NCBI GenBank assembly: GCA_030267965.1
Contig: BRYA01000162.1
Coordinates: 21,832-85,831 of the forward strand
Length of the DNA: 64,000 bases
Direction: 5' to 3'
Source of the DNA: Triparma columacea
Lineage: Eukaryota > Sar > Bolidophyceae > Parmales > Triparmaceae
Shown: positions 1 through 11,727 of the stretch, piece by piece
Numbering within the stretch: position 1 is the first letter of the stretch
How the letters are laid out: every line of letters starts with the position of its first letter
Translations under genes and position numbers: made by a program
The notes under the pieces: model-generated
Databases searched by the model: none
Told to the model about the DNA's origin: nothing
What the model saw: only the letters and a program-made list of their open reading frames with translations

Positions 1-658
1 GATCCTCGTAGTGTTTAAGGTACTCGCTCTTCTCCGGTGGTACGACATCTCCCCCCCTCTCATGTCCAATCCCGTTGATGATGTTGTACCCCACCCGAGT
101 GTCCCCGTGCCGAGCCATGTTAACAGCCCTAACCGCCGCCCTGTACCTAACCATATCGTCCGCGTACCTAAGCCTCTCCCCGTCGTGCGTGTCGTCGTAC
201 TGTAGCGTCAGGGGATCGTAAGGTACGCACGACTTGTTCTTGGCAGACTTCACGCCAAGCTCCCGCTGACGGGCCCAGTAGACCTCCTCCTGGTGCTTGG
301 ATGACTCGATCTTCTTCCACCGGGCCTCCTCGTTGACGGCCCTGGTATTCCTGGTGTTGTTGTAAATGTCCTGCTTCCTGTTGTACGCAGCCTTTCGCTT
401 AAGGAACTCTTCCCCGGCAGTGTCAGAGTGGAACCTGTCCGCGTCAGCCATGAACCCTGCCGCGTCGGGTTTGAGGGTGAGGAGCTCCGAGGGGTTCTCA
501 GGGGCGTTCTCCCTGTACATCTTGGCGGCGAGGCCGGTCCTGTTCATTAGCCTCTGCTTCTCAAGGGCTACCTTGTCCTTGAGGGCGCGACGCTCCTTAC
601 GGGTCATGGGCTTGATGTTCTTAAACCCGGATGAGGGACCCTGGGGAACCCTGTCCAT
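1..658 (-). CDS. Conserved basic hypothetical protein, 5' part only
   Basis: An open frame of 219 codons runs from an ATG at 658 leftward off the window edge with no stop, so the gene is cut at its 3' end. It starts MDRVPQGPSSGFKNIKP and is rich in Lys, Arg, Glu and Asn. It looks helical and contains the segment RTGLAAKMYRENAPENP and later GYNIINGIGHERGG. No signal peptide or membrane span is visible. I do not recognise the family. The NIINGI segment is faintly reminiscent of axonemal proteins, but that is only an impression. The next gene on the other strand encodes the ciliary protein IFT56, and the two start codons are 376 bp apart, so a shared promoter is plausible. Long overlapping plus-strand frames here are shadows. 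Confidence 0.75.
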   Translation of the reverse strand, partial: MDRVPQGPSSGFKNIKPMTRKERRALKDKVALEKQRLMNRTGLAAKMYRENAPENPSELLTLKPDAAGFMADADRFHSDTAGEEFLKRKAAYNRKQDIYNNTRNTRAVNEEARWKKIESSKHQEEVYWARQRELGVKSAKNKSCVPYDPLTLQYDDTHDGERLRYADDMVRYRAAVRAVNMARHGDTRVGYNIINGIGHERGGDVVPPEKSEYLKHYED

Positions 659-1034
659 GTTGGTTGTGAGTAGGAGGGGGAGGGAGATGAAAGAAGGAGA
701 GACCGAAGAGGAGTTGGGGGGTGGAATTTGGTCCTGGGGGGGATTCTATGGTGATGACGGGCCTATATTAATGTTGACGCTGAATTAATTCGGGTCGAAG
801 GACTGTCGATGTTCACTGAATTGATTGGTAGAGGGGAGATATTGGCCCTTCAAAAAGTGGGGACAACGAGCAGAAAAACCCACTTCCCACTTCTCAAAAA
901 CTGGATCGACTCAAATCGGCCAAACCCCCACTTTCAAATTCTCTCCATCCCCGCTTTCCCAATAAACCCGAAAATCTACAGTACACCGTGTCGTACTTCA
1001 TACCTTTCCACCTTCACCCAATTTCCTCGCGATC
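659..1034. promoter_or_regulatory. Divergent intergenic region (likely bidirectional promoter)
   Basis: This 376-bp stretch separates two divergent start codons, those of the partial gene on the left and IFT56 on the right. It is purine-rich on the left and pyrimidine-rich on the right. I see no convincing ORF, repeat or RNA gene in it. The promoter role is inferred only from gene orientation. Confidence 0.4.
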
Positions 1035-2998
1035 ATGTTGATGAGCAGAGGAAACCAGCGCAGGTCCTCTGTCGGGGGTCCATCTCGCTCCAAGAAGGAG
1101 AAGAAGGTGCCGACCAAGGAGGACTTCATCAAGAAGCGCGATTTTACCGGCGCCTTGGCTCTCCTCGAGTTCCAGCGCCGCAACGGTGACAACATCGAGA
1201 GTGAGGAGGATGAGATTGAGCTCCTCATGTGGATAGGCTACTGCGCCTTCCACCTTGGCAAGTACGAGAGGGCGCAGGAGGTCTACACCGAATTGATGAG
1301 CGGAAACCTAGGGAAGTGCCCCCCTGAGGTGCCGCTGCACCTGGCCTGCGTTTACTACTACATGCAAATGTACAAGGAGGTGAGATTCGAGGGTTTCAAG
1401 AAGTTAAAAAGGGAATCGCGAAGGTCGTTAATGGTCGGCGCGCTCGTCGGCGTCCCCGTTGTCTCATGCTGTAGCCCCTCTTTTAAGTTAACAAAACCCT
1501 CTCCGCAACCTTCTTCACTCACCGCAGGCCTCCGAGACTGCCAATGATATCAAGAACGACACCCCCCTCAAGAACCGGGTCCTCTTCCACGTCTGTCACA
1601 AGCTAGCTGACGAGCACAAGCTGATGCAGCACCACCAGAAGCTGTCTGACACCAACGAGGACCAGCTCTCCCTCGCCGCCATTCACTACCTTCGCGGACA
1701 CTTCCAGGAGGCCACGGACATTTACAAGCGCCTCCTGCTCGAGAACCGCGAGGACCTTGCCCTCAACGTCTACGTCGCAATGTGCTACTACAAGCTCGAC
1801 TACTACGACGTGTCCCTGGAGATCCTCGCCGTCTACCTCCAGACGTACCCCGACTCCGCCGTCGCAATCAACCTCAAGGCGTGCAACCACTTCCGCCTCT
1901 ACAACGGCAAGGCCGCCGAGGCCGAGCTCAAGGTCTTGGCGGAGCACGGGCACGTCCTGCAGGCCAACGACCTCATCAGGCACAACATGGTAGTCTTCAG
2001 CCAGGGCGACCAGGCCCTCCAGGTCTTGCCCCCCCTGGTAGACTTCATCCCAGAGGCCAGGCTCAACCTCGTCATCTACTACCTAAGAAACGACGGAGTC
2101 GCAGAGGCTGAGGCACTCCTGAAGGACCTCGAACCCTCGACCCCACAGGAGTACATCCTCAAGGGAGTCGTTAACGCCTGCATGGGCCAGTCCATGGGAA
2201 TGAGGGAGGTGAGAGTTGATGAGGATGAGGACGAGGATGGGGGTGACCAAAATGCGGAAGCGGTAAATCATCTGAGAGGGTAAAAATAGAACCAACAATT
2301 AACACCCCCCCCCCTCCCCTCCCCCCTCTCCCCCACTGCAGCACCTCAAGGAGGCCCAAAAGAACTTCCAGCTCGTGGGAGCGTCCGCCTCCGAGTGCGA
2401 CACCATCCCCGGCAGGCAGTGCATGGCCTCGTGCTTCTTCCTCATGAAGCAGTTCGAGGACGTCAACATCTACCTCAACAGCATCAAGCAGTACATGTAC
2501 AACGACGACGACTTCAACTGGAACTACGGCATCTCCCTTGCGGCGACCGGAAAGTTCAAGCAGGCGGAAGAGGCCCTCCTCCTCGTCCAGAATGAGAACT
2601 ACAAGGCCGAGTACTGTTACATTAGCTGGCTGGCGAGGTGCTACATCATGAACAACAACCCTAGGAACGCTTGGGAGCTCTACCTCAAGATGGAGACGAC
2701 CAACGAGTCCTTCAACCTCCTTCAGCTCATCGCGAACGACTGCTACCGCATGGGAAGCTTCCTCTACGCGGCCAAGGCCTTTGACGTCCTGGAGCGCCTG
2801 GACCCGGATCCGGAGTACTGGGAGGGAAAGAGGGGGGCGTTCGCTGGAGTCTTCCAGGCCGTCGTCGCGGGGAAGGCACCGAAGGAAGACCTGAGGGACG
2901 TCATCCAAATGGTCAAACACACGGGCAACCCGCAGGTGGAGTACATCACTAGAGTCATTAGGAAGTGGGCTAAGGAGGCAAATGTTAAGCTATCCTAA
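1035..2998 (+). CDS. TTC26: Intraflagellar transport protein 56 (TTC26/DYF-13)
   Basis: This is a TPR-repeat subunit of the IFT-B complex, which carries cargo along ciliary microtubules. Three exons (1035-1379, 1528-2208, 2342-2998) join in phase to 560 residues, close to the usual length of about 555. Family signatures are plain throughout: a basic N-terminus followed by [16 protein letters not shown], then [104 protein letters not shown] and [17 protein letters not shown]. Both introns start with GTGAG; the second ends in a long C/T tract before CAG. The start is the only ATG giving the conserved basic N-terminus. The assignment is secure and implies that the organism builds, or can build, a flagellum. 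Confidence 0.96.
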
Positions 2999-3413
2999 AG
3001 GAGTACCAACGACATCGGCACCCGCTACCTGCGAAGAGTTGCCGAGAAATGTAATTTAACCCACCTTAATTCTTGAGACAAAAAGTGTTATTGAATGCAT
3101 TGTTAATTTCATGAATGATCAGGCCGATTTGTGTGTGGAAGAAGATGATGAAGGTGGAGTGGTTAACTAACTGGAATCGAGTTCGCTATTTATCCACTGC
3201 GTGCCGTAGTCAATTAGTCTCGCCGCGTCTAGGTGTAATCTTGACCTCAGACCCCCGTGTTTTGCCATACTTTGCGGCCGTACACACCTCACCCTCTTCC
3301 TCTTCTCAACAACCTAACCCCATTCGAGGCGGGGTTGTATCTGATCTGGATCAATTTACTGAGCCCTTGGTGGAAGTAAAGACTGATAAGGTTCAGCTGC
3401 TTACATTCCTAAT
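2999..3413. other. Intergenic region
   Basis: About 415 bp lie between the stop of IFT56 and the start of the channel gene, both on the plus strand. An open frame of about 100 codons (3115-3417) has no recognisable features and AT-rich codon use. I consider this stretch the 3' region of IFT56 and the promoter of the channel gene, with nothing else visible. Confidence 0.5.
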
Positions 3414-6400
3414 ATGAGCTCCTCCGATGCCCTCGACTCTCTCGACAGCCTGGCCATGGTAGAGGTGATGATCTCCAATCTGTCGAAGAGGTTATCGAAG
3501 AATGAGTACACTGAGAGTGAATCGATGGCGATGGGGAAGAGGCTGGCGCACCTTTCCGGCCTCTTGGACTCGTGTAAGAGCGCGAACGCGCGCTCTGGAT
3601 CTCGAGAGGCTTCTCCTCCACCCCGTAGAGTCAACCCGTTTGGCAAAATTGGCACTCAAAGCATCCCTGATGAGGAGAAGCGCCGATTGATGGAGAGAAA
3701 CAGCCCGAAGAAGAAGTTTTCCCCGATGTCGCCGTCATCGCCAGGGCATTTCCCGGCCTCCCCGGGCGGGGAGCTGAGCAAGCTGGAGAATGATCCGATG
3801 AGCTCACCTGTTGTACATCCGGTTACACAGCCGATCGCGGTAGCCAAGATACACCCAGAGGAGCCTCCGTCGTCAACGAGGTTGTTCGGCGCGCCCAGAA
3901 TAGCTCCCACAGATAGTTCTCTTGGTCACATGTCTATAGCTGAGGATGAGGAGATGGTTTTTGATCCAAAAGAGTGAGTATTGGGAAGACGATACTATTT
4001 CTCTGCGCGCTCGTCGCTTATCCGCTCCTCCCCGACGCTCGTTCGCTCGTCGCAGCTCTCTCAAGCCGCCCTTGATGCAAAGTCTTTCGCTCGGCAGTAT
4101 GGTAGTCATTGAGGAGGGGCAAAAGGAGCAGTTCGACAACCTGTCGAAGACAACCCCTAGCCTAATGCAATCAGAAAAGCCCGTCCCAAAATCAAAAATC
4201 ATGCCAAGGCTGACGGTGCAGGAGAAGAAAATATTCACGGAAAAAATGACGTCGGGCGGCTTCGGGTTGAATGCTTCTGGTAAAATAGCTATAAAAGAGG
4301 TCGCAGCCGATTCAAATGCTAGAGAAGGTCGCCCCTCTGTAGGTAAAATTGCGAGCCGGCGCTTCTCGGTAGGGTCGCTGCTCATGGCAAAGGCCAGGGC
4401 GAGAGAGGCTTTCCAGATGCTCGACAGAAATGGAGACGGTTTCCTACGTAAGGAGGACGTCTTCGAGGCGCTCACGATGCTTCACTTTGACGAGCGTTTC
4501 AACGAAGCGCACGAAAGTGGCGACGACGTAAAAGCTATGGAGGTAGTTGAGTTGATGATTTCAGAAATAGACAAGGACGGAGACGGAAAGATTGACCTTG
4601 AGGGTGAGAAAGGAACATGGAATTGAGGGCTGCGCCAAACGCCTTGCACCATACCCGCGTTCTCAGATTTCACCTAACGCAACTCATCCACTAACGCAAC
4701 TCCCCTCCCTCACTTCGCTCACCACAGAGTTCGTCGATGTTCTCACGCATGAAAACAACCAGAGTGGAGGGATGCAACAACGGATGTCGATGCTTGCGAG
4801 AAACATCGTGCAGGCTCACCAGCAAAAAGAAAGTGGGATGGTGTTGATCGGAGATGCGAAGGTGAGATAAGACAACAAGTAGAGAATGAACAATAAATAA
4901 CAAACTAACCACAATCTGTCGTCGCTTCGCTCACGCTCATCGCAGTATATGATCCACCCCAACAATGAGAAGAATATTTACTTCGATTTAATGGTTGCCT
5001 TCCTAATCATTCTCACTGTGGTCACGCTGCCCCTTTGCATTGCTTGGGAGGAAATAAACTCGGCAATGAGTTCCTTCAATCTTTGTGTCGATTTCCTCTT
5101 CCTCTTTGACGTCGCAAAGAACTTCAACACCGGCTTCGTTGACATGAACGACAACGTCATAATGGACCGCCCTTCTGTCGTCGAAAACTACATGAAAGGC
5201 TGGTTCCTCATTGACCTTATCAGCAGTATTCCTATCGAACTGTTGATAGGAGAAGACTCTTCCAATATTGCTACGGCAAATTCTGGAGTCAAAACCTTCA
5301 AGCTCCTTCGCGTGGCTAAAGTTCTCCGCCTATTCAAACTCTCGAAGACCTTCAAGTGGTTGAAGGAGGGTATGAAGGCGATCGAGGAGACTCTGCAGTG
5401 GAGGATGTCTGACGCTGCGATCAAATTTACGAAGCTCTTTCTCTTCGTGGTTTTGGCTGCCCACTGGATCGCGTGTTTTCACTGGTTCCTTTGCCGAAGC
5501 TACGACTTCCCCGAAGACTCGTGGGTCTACTTCTCAGAACTTCAGGGACCTGATCATGGGGGACCTGAAGTTACCGTCTTGTTGCAATACTCGTGGGCTC
5601 TCTTTAAGGCCCTCGCACAAATGATTACGATAGGATTTGAGACTCCCCCGTTTACAAACGTCAGCTGTACCACCACTTCAGCTTGGTGCAGCCTAGAAAC
5701 GTGGACGACGCTGCTGTGCCTTTACATTGGTACCATCTTCTACGCCCTTCTCATTTCCAACACGTCCACAATTATCATGCAGCTGAACCAGGCCAAGCGC
5801 CAGTTCGAGGAGAAGATACAGCAGGTGAACGAATACATGCGAGACAAGAAGCTCCCCTCGTCCTTGAGGGACAAGGTCCGAGACTACTACCACTTGGCCT
5901 ACAGCGAGGGAAAGATCTTCGACGAGACTGGTATCCTTTCTGAGCTCGCTCCGAGCCTTAGAAGCGAGATCCTGCACTACAACTCCCGCGACCTCTACTC
6001 GCTGGTGCCCATATTCTCTTCCTCCCCCTATACGTTCACGGCCGAGGTCGCCAACGTCATCCGGCCCGAGATCGCCTTCGCTGAGGAGCAGGTGGTCGTG
6101 GAGGGAACCTCCGGCGATACAATCTACTACATTTACAAGGGCATCGCTGAGGTCAGGCCTATGAACCACACGGAGTCCGTATTCACCGCCATTGGGGACG
6201 GCTGCTATTTCGGCGACGTGGCCCTATTCCTCGACTGCAAGAGGAGCGCGACGATAAGGACCAAGACGCTTTGCATCATGTACACTGTCCAGAAAGAAGA
6301 GCTGATGTCCTGTCTGCTGGACTTCCCTGAGATCAAGGAGTACATGGTGATGATCGCCAAGAGCAGGAAGGGTAGGATCGACCTGATCAACTCGGGCGAG

Positions 6401-6718
6401 GTGATCTCTGAGTTTGTTGACGACGAGGACTGTAAGACTGAACTGTTCATGGACACGGTTAATGGGGATGGTGTGGGGAGCCCGGGGGCACCGGGGAACG
6501 AGCACCTCAACAACGCGGGGAGAAGGTCCAGCACCGCGAGCAACCAGCAGAGGGGGAGCAGGAGGGGCAGCGGTCTGGGGCTGGACAGCGAGGCGGTCCA
6601 GAAAATAGTACAAAGGCAGCAAAAGAAGGAACAAAGCGTGAGGGGTAAGGCGCGGAATGGGAGGAGGAGGGCGTCGGACCTGAGCTTCAAAGAAAATTCA
6701 AAATATCTAGTGAGATAG
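3414..6718 (+). CDS. EF-hand cyclic-nucleotide-gated-type cation channel
   Basis: Four exons (3414-3973, 4056-4603, 4728-4861, 4946-6718) join in phase to 1004 residues. The order is a disordered Ser/Pro-rich N-terminus, two canonical EF-hands (DRNGDGFLRKED at about 310-321; DKDGDGKIDLEE at about 359-370, created by splicing), then a six-span channel from about residue 425. The basic S4 reads LLRVAKVLRLFKLSKTFKW. The pore reads T-I-G-F-E-T-P-P (642-649). A C-linker follows, then a cyclic-nucleotide-binding domain with FGDVALFLDCKRSAT near 835-850, including the arginine that contacts the cyclic nucleotide phosphate in this family, and a basic disordered tail. The S4-pore-CNBD layout is that of the CNG/HCN/EAG superfamily at the plasma or ciliary membrane. 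The EF-hands suggest direct calcium control. Ion selectivity cannot be read with certainty because the filter mixes K-channel and CNG features. Confidence 0.93.
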
Positions 6719-6850
6719 GAAGCTTCCTAGTGTAAGAACAACCCTAGTGTAAGAACAACAAAAGAACAAAACAACAAGAACAAAACGACGACTCGCTGTG
6801 GTAAAGAAAAGACAATTAGATTAGAATAAAAATCCAACAAAGTCGGGACG

Positions 6851-9283
6851 CTATCGCTTGAGGATCTTCAGCGCCCTTTTGTACTTTTCCCTCCACATGG
6901 ACTCCTTGACGTTTCCCTTCCAATCCCCCATTGAATCCTTAATAAATTTCCTCAAGTCAGCCGCCATTCCCCCGTCCTTCTTCGCAATCGTTCCCGCCAA
7001 TGCCTCGACCTCCGTGGTGCTGAGCTCTTCTAGCGCCGTCCCGAAGAAGTACACGAAGAAGACAATCTCTTCTTGCGAGAGGTTGGCAAAGTCCACGTCC
7101 GCAAACGCGTAAACAAAGTCCAGCCCCTGCAGGCCGACCAGGTTCGCCGCGAGGACTCCCAGGTTCCTCGCCCTCTTCACGGTGTCGAGCCCCTTCATGT
7201 TGTCCTTGTACGCCAGGTTCACGGTGAGCTTGTGCTCCTTCTTGTCCTCTTGGAGGAGAGACTGGAGGATGGAGAGGTAGAAGGGGTTGAACTTATTCTC
7301 ACGACCGCAAACCTCGATTACTACGCGGACGACCTCGCGGGCGTCCTTGTGGCTGAGGTTCATGGAGTTGATGCTCGCACCAAACTCGAGGTGGTCAAAG
7401 GAGGTGAGGAGGGTCCTGAAAATCTTCTTCTTGAAGGCAGTGTTCATTTTCATTTTCTTAGCAAGGGAAGCAATCCTGTCGTCGGACTCCCCGTCAACTT
7501 TGGCGCTGGGTGCGTCCGCTGCTGCCATTGTCGAACTTGTCGTCGTCGCTACGCTTCCATCCAATCCGTCCTTATTGTATGTTCCACCTGCGCCGCAAAG
7601 AGAGAGAGAGTTGCGATTGCCCTCCTGTTAGTTATCCGTTCCCCCCCTTGCATGTAAAACCACCATCCCCTCTTCTTCGCGCTGTCGTTTCTTACCTAGT
7701 TTCCACCACCTTCCCTTAGCCTCCACATCCCTGAAGTCCTCCGCCTTTATAGCTTTTCCCTCCCTCCTGTCCCCCACGACCTCCCTGACCTCCTTCACCA
7801 TTCTACCTGTTTTCTCAGCGTCCGTAACCACCCCGTGTGCCTCCAAGTGTCTCTTAAGTTTCTTCTTGCTCTTAACAAGGTGTATCAGTTTCTCCAGTGC
7901 CTTCTCCTTCATCCAGCTCCCCTTCCCCTCCCCAACCTTCATCGATCTAACCCTGTCCTCCACCGCGTCCCTAACCCTCCTCTCGTCCTCCCCCATGTCC
8001 CTCGCTAGCTTCTCCCCGGTCGCGTCTAACGTGAAGTTGAGTACACCAAGAGCACGGTTCTCCCCCCCCTCACCCCCCCCCCCCGCTACGTGCTCGCAAA
8101 GCCCTACCACGAACATGGCGCTGAGGTTCCCGGCCGCGAAGTAAGCCGCCAAAGTTGCGGCGGCATTCACGCCCTCCGGGCCCTCCTCTCCCCCGTCCTG
8201 TGGTCCGGAGGTCACGTAAGTTAGGATGGACTTGTAAGCGGACTCGGCTAGGACGACGCCGACGGTAGACCAGGGGGAACCGAGGGATACGAAGGATATT
8301 ATGTAGGCGAAGCCCGCGTTCTGACGGACGTTCGAGTCCCTCGCTATCTTGTTCAGGCTCTCCAAGGCAGACTTGAAAGTCGCGAGTACAGTGGAGCTCG
8401 GGAGCTGTGACGAGCGCACCGTCCTGAGTACCGGGGTCACGTTTCGCTCGCTCAGGCGGTTCAGGGTCCCCTTTAGGCCGCTATCGACGGAGCCGGAAAG
8501 GGGGATGGAGGCTTGCATCTTCTTGCGGAGGTGGGGGGGGATGTAGGCGGAGGGCTTTGAGGAGGACGTGGAGGAGGGGGTAGGACGACCGTAGATGTCC
8601 TCACCAGGGGTGGGGGCGTACGTATCCGTGGCATCAACTGGGGGAGGTAGGGTGGTAGGGCCCTCGGAATCTGAGTTTGAGCCGCCTGAGGTATCAGAGT
8701 CTGAGTCTTGGTCTGAGTTGTCTTGGTCTGGGTCAGAGGAGTTAGGCTCTTGGTCCTCTACTCCGAGCCTGACTCCGAGGTCGTCTAACTCGGACATGAA
8801 GTCCGCGAACCCTTCCCCCATTTCCTCCCCCCACTCCTTGCGTAGCTTGCTCTTCCCTGAGCCCTTGGAGAGCTTCTTGGCGAGCTTCTTTATCAGAAGG
8901 TCGTCCTCTGCCGCCCCTGCGTCAAAGGTAGCGGATGACGAGGCGGAAGGCTTGTGGTGCGCTGGGGATTTCATTTCAGGCTCGTCCTCGTCATCATCCG
9001 ATGAGGAGGAGTGAGGTTGGTCATCATCCTCATCTTCATAATCATCCCCTTCATCCCCTTCATCCCCCTCATAATTGTCAAAATCTCCTTCTCCTAGTCT
9101 GTCCTCCAAGTCGTCAAGCTCGTCTAGGAAGTCGTTGAATCCCTCCCCCATATCGTTGTCGAATTCTCTCTTTGTTTTCTTCTTACTCTTCTCATCCTTT
9201 GCCAGCTTCTTTGAAAGGCTTGAGATTAACTCCTCGTCAGCCAGGGCGGATGGATCTAGAGATGATATGGAACGCTTGGGCAT
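6851..9283 (-). CDS. NOM1: Nucleolar MIF4G/MA3 protein NOM1 (SGD1)
   Basis: Two exons (7696-9283 and 6851-7587) join in phase 1 to 774 residues. The splice rebuilds GRWWKLGGTYNKDG, the counterpart of the conserved GRWW motif just before the MA3 domain in NOM1/SGD1. The N-terminal third is acidic and disordered. The middle (from about LNRLSERNVTPVLRTV) is a MIF4G-type helical domain. The C-terminal 200 residues, with MNTAFKKKIFRTLLTSFDHL and ENKFNPFYLSILQSLLQE, are the MA3 domain. The family works in the nucleolus in pre-ribosomal RNA processing and recruits the helicase eIF4A-III. The N-terminus carries the same roughly 45-residue motif twice, with a core of MGEGF-x-DF-x(3)-LDDL. The gene diverges from NOC3, another ribosome-assembly factor, 363 bp away. 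Confidence 0.92.
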
Positions 9284-9646
9284 TGGTGTTGATGGGGAAG
9301 GGGGGTGATAGTGGTAGATGTGTAGTAGATGAGTAGAAAGAGGAGGAGGAGGATTGAGCGAGGAAGGTTGGGTGGGTGATGTTGCTTTTCAACTCTTTGA
9401 TGAGTTTAATTGCGTAAATTTGCAATCAGTGGAAGTAAAATGTGTCTATGGTTTCGATTTTGTTGGTTTTGATCTCACAAATGTCCGTAAATGGGCAGTT
9501 TGTTGAATGTCAAAAAAAAGTTTCCCCTCCTCCATCCACCCCTGCCAGATTTCTATTTTTTCCAAAAGGAATTACGCTACATCTTATTGGTATCGTTGGT
9601 GGTATCATCCAACTGTTATACCATAAATAACTCTAAAAACTCCAAA
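9284..9646. promoter_or_regulatory. Divergent region between NOM1 and NOC3
   Basis: This 363-bp gap separates the NOM1 and NOC3 start codons. Both products are nucleolar ribosome-assembly factors, so one bidirectional promoter could co-regulate them. An in-frame upstream extension of NOC3 to an ATG at 9491 exists, but its residues are hydrophobic and AT-rich in codon use, unlike the rest, so I treat it as 5' UTR. Confidence 0.4.
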
Positions 9647-11457
9647 ATGTCATCAGAAACTTCAAAAATGGCTAATCCATCGACTACTACTTCGACCAAT
9701 ATCATCCATCCAACAAAGACAACCATAGCGACTCTCTCACAAGCCATCATTACAAACCCTCAGTCAGGTCTCGCGCCCACTGATTCCGGTCCCTCCCAGC
9801 TCTCTCAGTTGACCTCTTTAATCGACCATCCTCTCCTTGGTGAATTAGCAATGAAGTCCCTAACCCTCCTCTACTGTGACATCCTACCCTCCTACCGTCT
9901 CCGTCAGCACTCCTCAACCGAGCAGGTCAAAAAGGACGAGCACAAGACCAGAGTCTTCGAGAACAGGCTGCTCGCAGCCTTCACGGCCTTCGTAGGAAAG
10001 CTGAGGAGGGAGGGGGGTAAGTGCAGCACAAGGTGCCTACTGGAGATTGTCAAGGCTAAGGAGGGGTGCAACTTCTACCAGCAGATCGTGCAGACGTTGG
10101 TGAGGAGGTCGGTGACTCAGGCTGCGATCGTGGCTGGGGGGTTGGGGGGTATCGTTGAGAAGGACAGGAGGTGGCAGGCTAGCTCGATTATAATCGGGGA
10201 GGTCGCTAAGCACTGCAACAGGGGTTGGAAGGACGGCGTGAAGAGGAGCTCAAAGACCGACGCTTCGATGAGGGAGCTGATCGACGCTGTGACGGGGGTT
10301 AATTTGAGGGTAACGAAGGAGGAGGTTGAGGCGGCGAAACTCCTGGGGAGGTCAAACAAGAAAAACGGGAAGAAGGACAAAATCAAAAAGGAGGTAGAGG
10401 ACGAGATGGCCGAGGGAGACGCGAGGGAGAGCAAGAGCAACATAATCAGGTGGCAGGGCGACACCCTCGATTCCTTGGTCAGGTGCTACCTCCAGGGTAT
10501 GAGGGTCGGGGTCGAGGAGAACGACGAGGCCCTCGTCGCAGTTGTTATGAGGGGCATCGGGAAGTTCGGGGAGCTCGTCAACTCAGACGTCGTCGCGGAG
10601 GTCGTCAGGGTCTGCAAGCGGCTCCTTATGTCGACGGCGGTGGAGATGTCAAGCCAGAGCAGCCTCAGCTGCGTGCTGTGCGTCTACAGCCTGCTCAGCC
10701 ACAACCTGGAGGAAACTGGGAAGGACGACATGTGGGTGCTCACGGCGCTGTACAAGCAGCTGAGGAGGGTCGACGAGGCTAGTGAGACTTTGCTCCAGTG
10801 TGTGGATAGGGCAGTCTTCAAGAGGAGGGAGATCAGGGTCACCACAATCAGCGCAGTCGTCAAGAGGGCCCTGGCCTTGGGGGCCTCGACGGCAGACGGT
10901 AAGACCCAGGCCTCGATGCTGGGGCTTGCGAGGATGATCGTGGGGAGGTACAAGAGCGCGGAGAGGGGAACGGAGGAGGAGGAGGGGGGGGGGGAAGGGT
11001 ACAATGGGGAGGTCGACGACCCGGAGTTTGCTAATGTTTACGGGGAGGGAGGAGCGTACTGGGAGATGGCTAACTTGAGGTGAGGAAGGGGGGGGGGGAG
11101 AGCACAAACCATCAATCTAAAACGCGAACCATGACTAACCCCCCCACCCAACCCCCTGCTTCCCGTCCTCTCTTCCATCTTAGGTTCAGCCACATTGAGG
11201 AGGTCAGGAAGAGCGCTCTCGACGGCGCCAACCTAAGGAGGATGGACGCCACGTCCGACCCCAAGAAGGCCCTCGTGAAGTGGTCAAGTCGGGAGAGGGA
11301 CTTCAGGCATAAGATGAGGGAGCCAAGGAAACATCCACTGGAGAGAAAAGGGGTGGGAGTGGGGTCAGGGAAGAGGAGGAAAATTATGAAGGACGTTTTC
11401 GTTAAGGTTAAGGACGGGAAGGGGGTGGTTAAGGAGGGCGGGAAGGTGGTGGTGTAG
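9647..11457 (+). CDS. NOC3L: Nucleolar complex protein 3 homolog (NOC3/CBF family)
   Basis: Two exons (9647-11079 and 11184-11457) join in phase 2 to 568 residues. Recognisable NOC3 features include HPLLGELAMKSLTLLYCDIL and YRLRQHS near the start, VFENRLLAAFTAFVGKL, FYQQIVQTLVRRS, and the C-terminal CBF-type segment with GEGGAYWEMANLR at the splice site, where family members have a similar tryptophan-containing motif before the final helix. NOC3 partners NOC2 in exporting pre-60S ribosomal particles from nucleolus to nucleoplasm. The protein is shorter than typical NOC3 (about 700-800 residues) and seems to lack most of the N-terminal NOC domain; either it is reduced or an upstream exon was missed. 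A basic tail follows. The later of two in-frame ATGs was chosen. Confidence 0.85.
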
Positions 11458-11629
11458 TAGTGAAGGGCTGCGTTGTCACAATAAAGACAGGTTTGTTTTC
11501 ATCTAGACTGCATTTCTGAGAAGAGGAAAAAGAGGTTGGGTGAAGGATCCAGAATTACCCATTGACCCCTCTCTTCACAGAGCCGTCATCACTCCATTCA
11601 TCCCGTCCATATCTCACCCTCTGTATCAT

Positions 11630-11652
11630 CGTGTGTGTGTGTGTGTGTGTGT
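11630..11652. repeat. GT dinucleotide microsatellite
   Basis: A run of alternating G and T lies between NOC3 and the first exon of AP-2 mu. A second GT-rich stretch lies at 11812-11836, inside the first AP-2 mu intron. Both are simple repeats with no other visible role. Confidence 0.8.
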
Positions 11653-11727
11653 AATAGTGCCCCATATAGTCTCAAAGGGTGGCAAATCAGTCAGCAAAAA
11701 CCCGCCTGAGCCCGCCCGTGAGCAAAG

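Noticed and set aside
2171..2920. Long minus-strand open frame of 249 codons
   Set aside because: It lies antisense to conserved IFT56 exons and has no family features; GC-biased third positions keep the antisense frame open.
9491..9646. Upstream ATG for NOC3 giving a 52-residue extension
   Set aside because: The added residues are hydrophobic and AT-rich in codon use, unlikely for a nucleolar protein.
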